Below, one piece after another: positions 59,295-59,431 of a stretch of DNA of 59,431 nucleotides (within the stretch, counting starts at the first letter, position 1; each line of letters starts with the position of its first letter). A model generated the notes under the pieces. That model was not told where the DNA came from, did no database searches, and saw only the letters and a program-made list of their open reading frames with translations. The stretch is from NCBI GenBank assembly GCA_039030395.1, contig JBCCEF010000027.1:1-59431 (forward strand), given 5' to 3'. Position numbers and translations under genes: made by a program. The DNA comes from Acidobacteriota bacterium. GTDB lineage: Bacteria; Acidobacteriota; Thermoanaerobaculia; Multivoradales; JBCCEF01.

Positions 59295-59431
59295 GAGCCC
59301 GTGGTGAAATTCCCGCGGGTCGCGTTGGGAGCGCTTTGCCTCCGTCCGCAAGGCGTCGAAGCGCAGGCGATGCGGTGCCATCGTTGAGCTTCGGCAACGC
59401 AGCGGCCGGTGGCAAACCGCCCCAACCCGAA
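59295..59431. other. Right-edge region without a visible gene
   Basis: Only 137 bp after nth; no start, RNA gene or hairpin with T-run stands out. It may belong to a gene that continues beyond the window. Confidence 0.3.

Overview
This is a GC-rich window from a bacterial chromosome. The partial 16S rRNA at the left edge, an outer-membrane system (TonB-dependent receptor, LpxK, KdtA), abundant tetratricopeptide-repeat (TPR) proteins with zinc-finger-like N-termini, and secreted proteins ending in a FESG...W tail all fit Acidobacteriota, probably the Thermoanaerobaculia. That assignment is an inference from gene content, not a computed phylogeny. The left edge lies inside an rRNA operon, a common contig break.

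Layout. 1-540: 5' end of 16S rRNA (minus strand) with its leader and a near-consensus promoter. 0.8-2.6 kb: purM-purN. 2.7-4.9 kb: a small exported peptide gene convergent with an XRE regulator-TPR protein pair. 5.2-7.6 kb: heptaheme cytochrome/TPR protein coupled to a glutaredoxin. 7.7-8.4 kb: Phd-VapC toxin-antitoxin with a repeat-type operator. 8.4-8.9 kb: four tRNAs (Arg, His, Arg, Pro). 9-11.4 kb: TonB-dependent receptor with terminator. 11.6-14.8 kb: trkA-trkH-ACT protein. 14.9-18.0 kb: FG-GAP protein, then a second TPR/exported-peptide pair. 18.3-19.9 kb: gltX and tRNA-Gln. 20.0-22.5 kb: large membrane protein of unknown function. 22.6-25.2 kb: small membrane protein, lpxK, kdtA.

25.4-38.3 kb is one long operon. 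It starts with an ECF sigma factor and its anti-sigma, runs through a type II secretion/type IV pilus-like machine (GspF, GspE, PilM, PilN, PilO, PilP/GspC-like, TPR-secretin-cohesin lipoprotein, three pseudopilins) and ends with dUTPase. Most genes overlap by 4 bp. A 178-bp near-perfect palindrome sits between the secretin and the first pseudopilin. 38.5-42.5 kb: hypothetical secreted protein, PhzF protein, DUF3565 protein and a two-component system. 42.8-48.4 kb: a respiratory operon encoding Rieske protein, cytochrome b, an octaheme HAO-like cytochrome, a 59-residue membrane subunit, CuA subunit II and a frameshifted ba3-type oxidase subunit I. It looks like a quinol-to-oxygen chain in which the octaheme protein takes the place of cytochrome c1. 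48.5-52 kb: EamA transporter, DJ-1/AraC regulator, a nucleotidyltransferase pair and a decayed nucleotidyltransferase pseudogene. 52-54 kb: glutamate-cysteine-ligase-like protein fused to CBS domains. 54.1-58.4 kb: giant secreted protein with four lamin-tail repeats and a nuclease-like C-terminus. 58.6-59.3 kb: endonuclease III.

The best candidates for new biology are the two peptide/TPR loci, whose exported peptides share a GPG-[IM]-DP-[DN]-G C-terminus and resemble a split RRNPP-type signalling system, and the bc-octaheme-ba3 oxidase operon.
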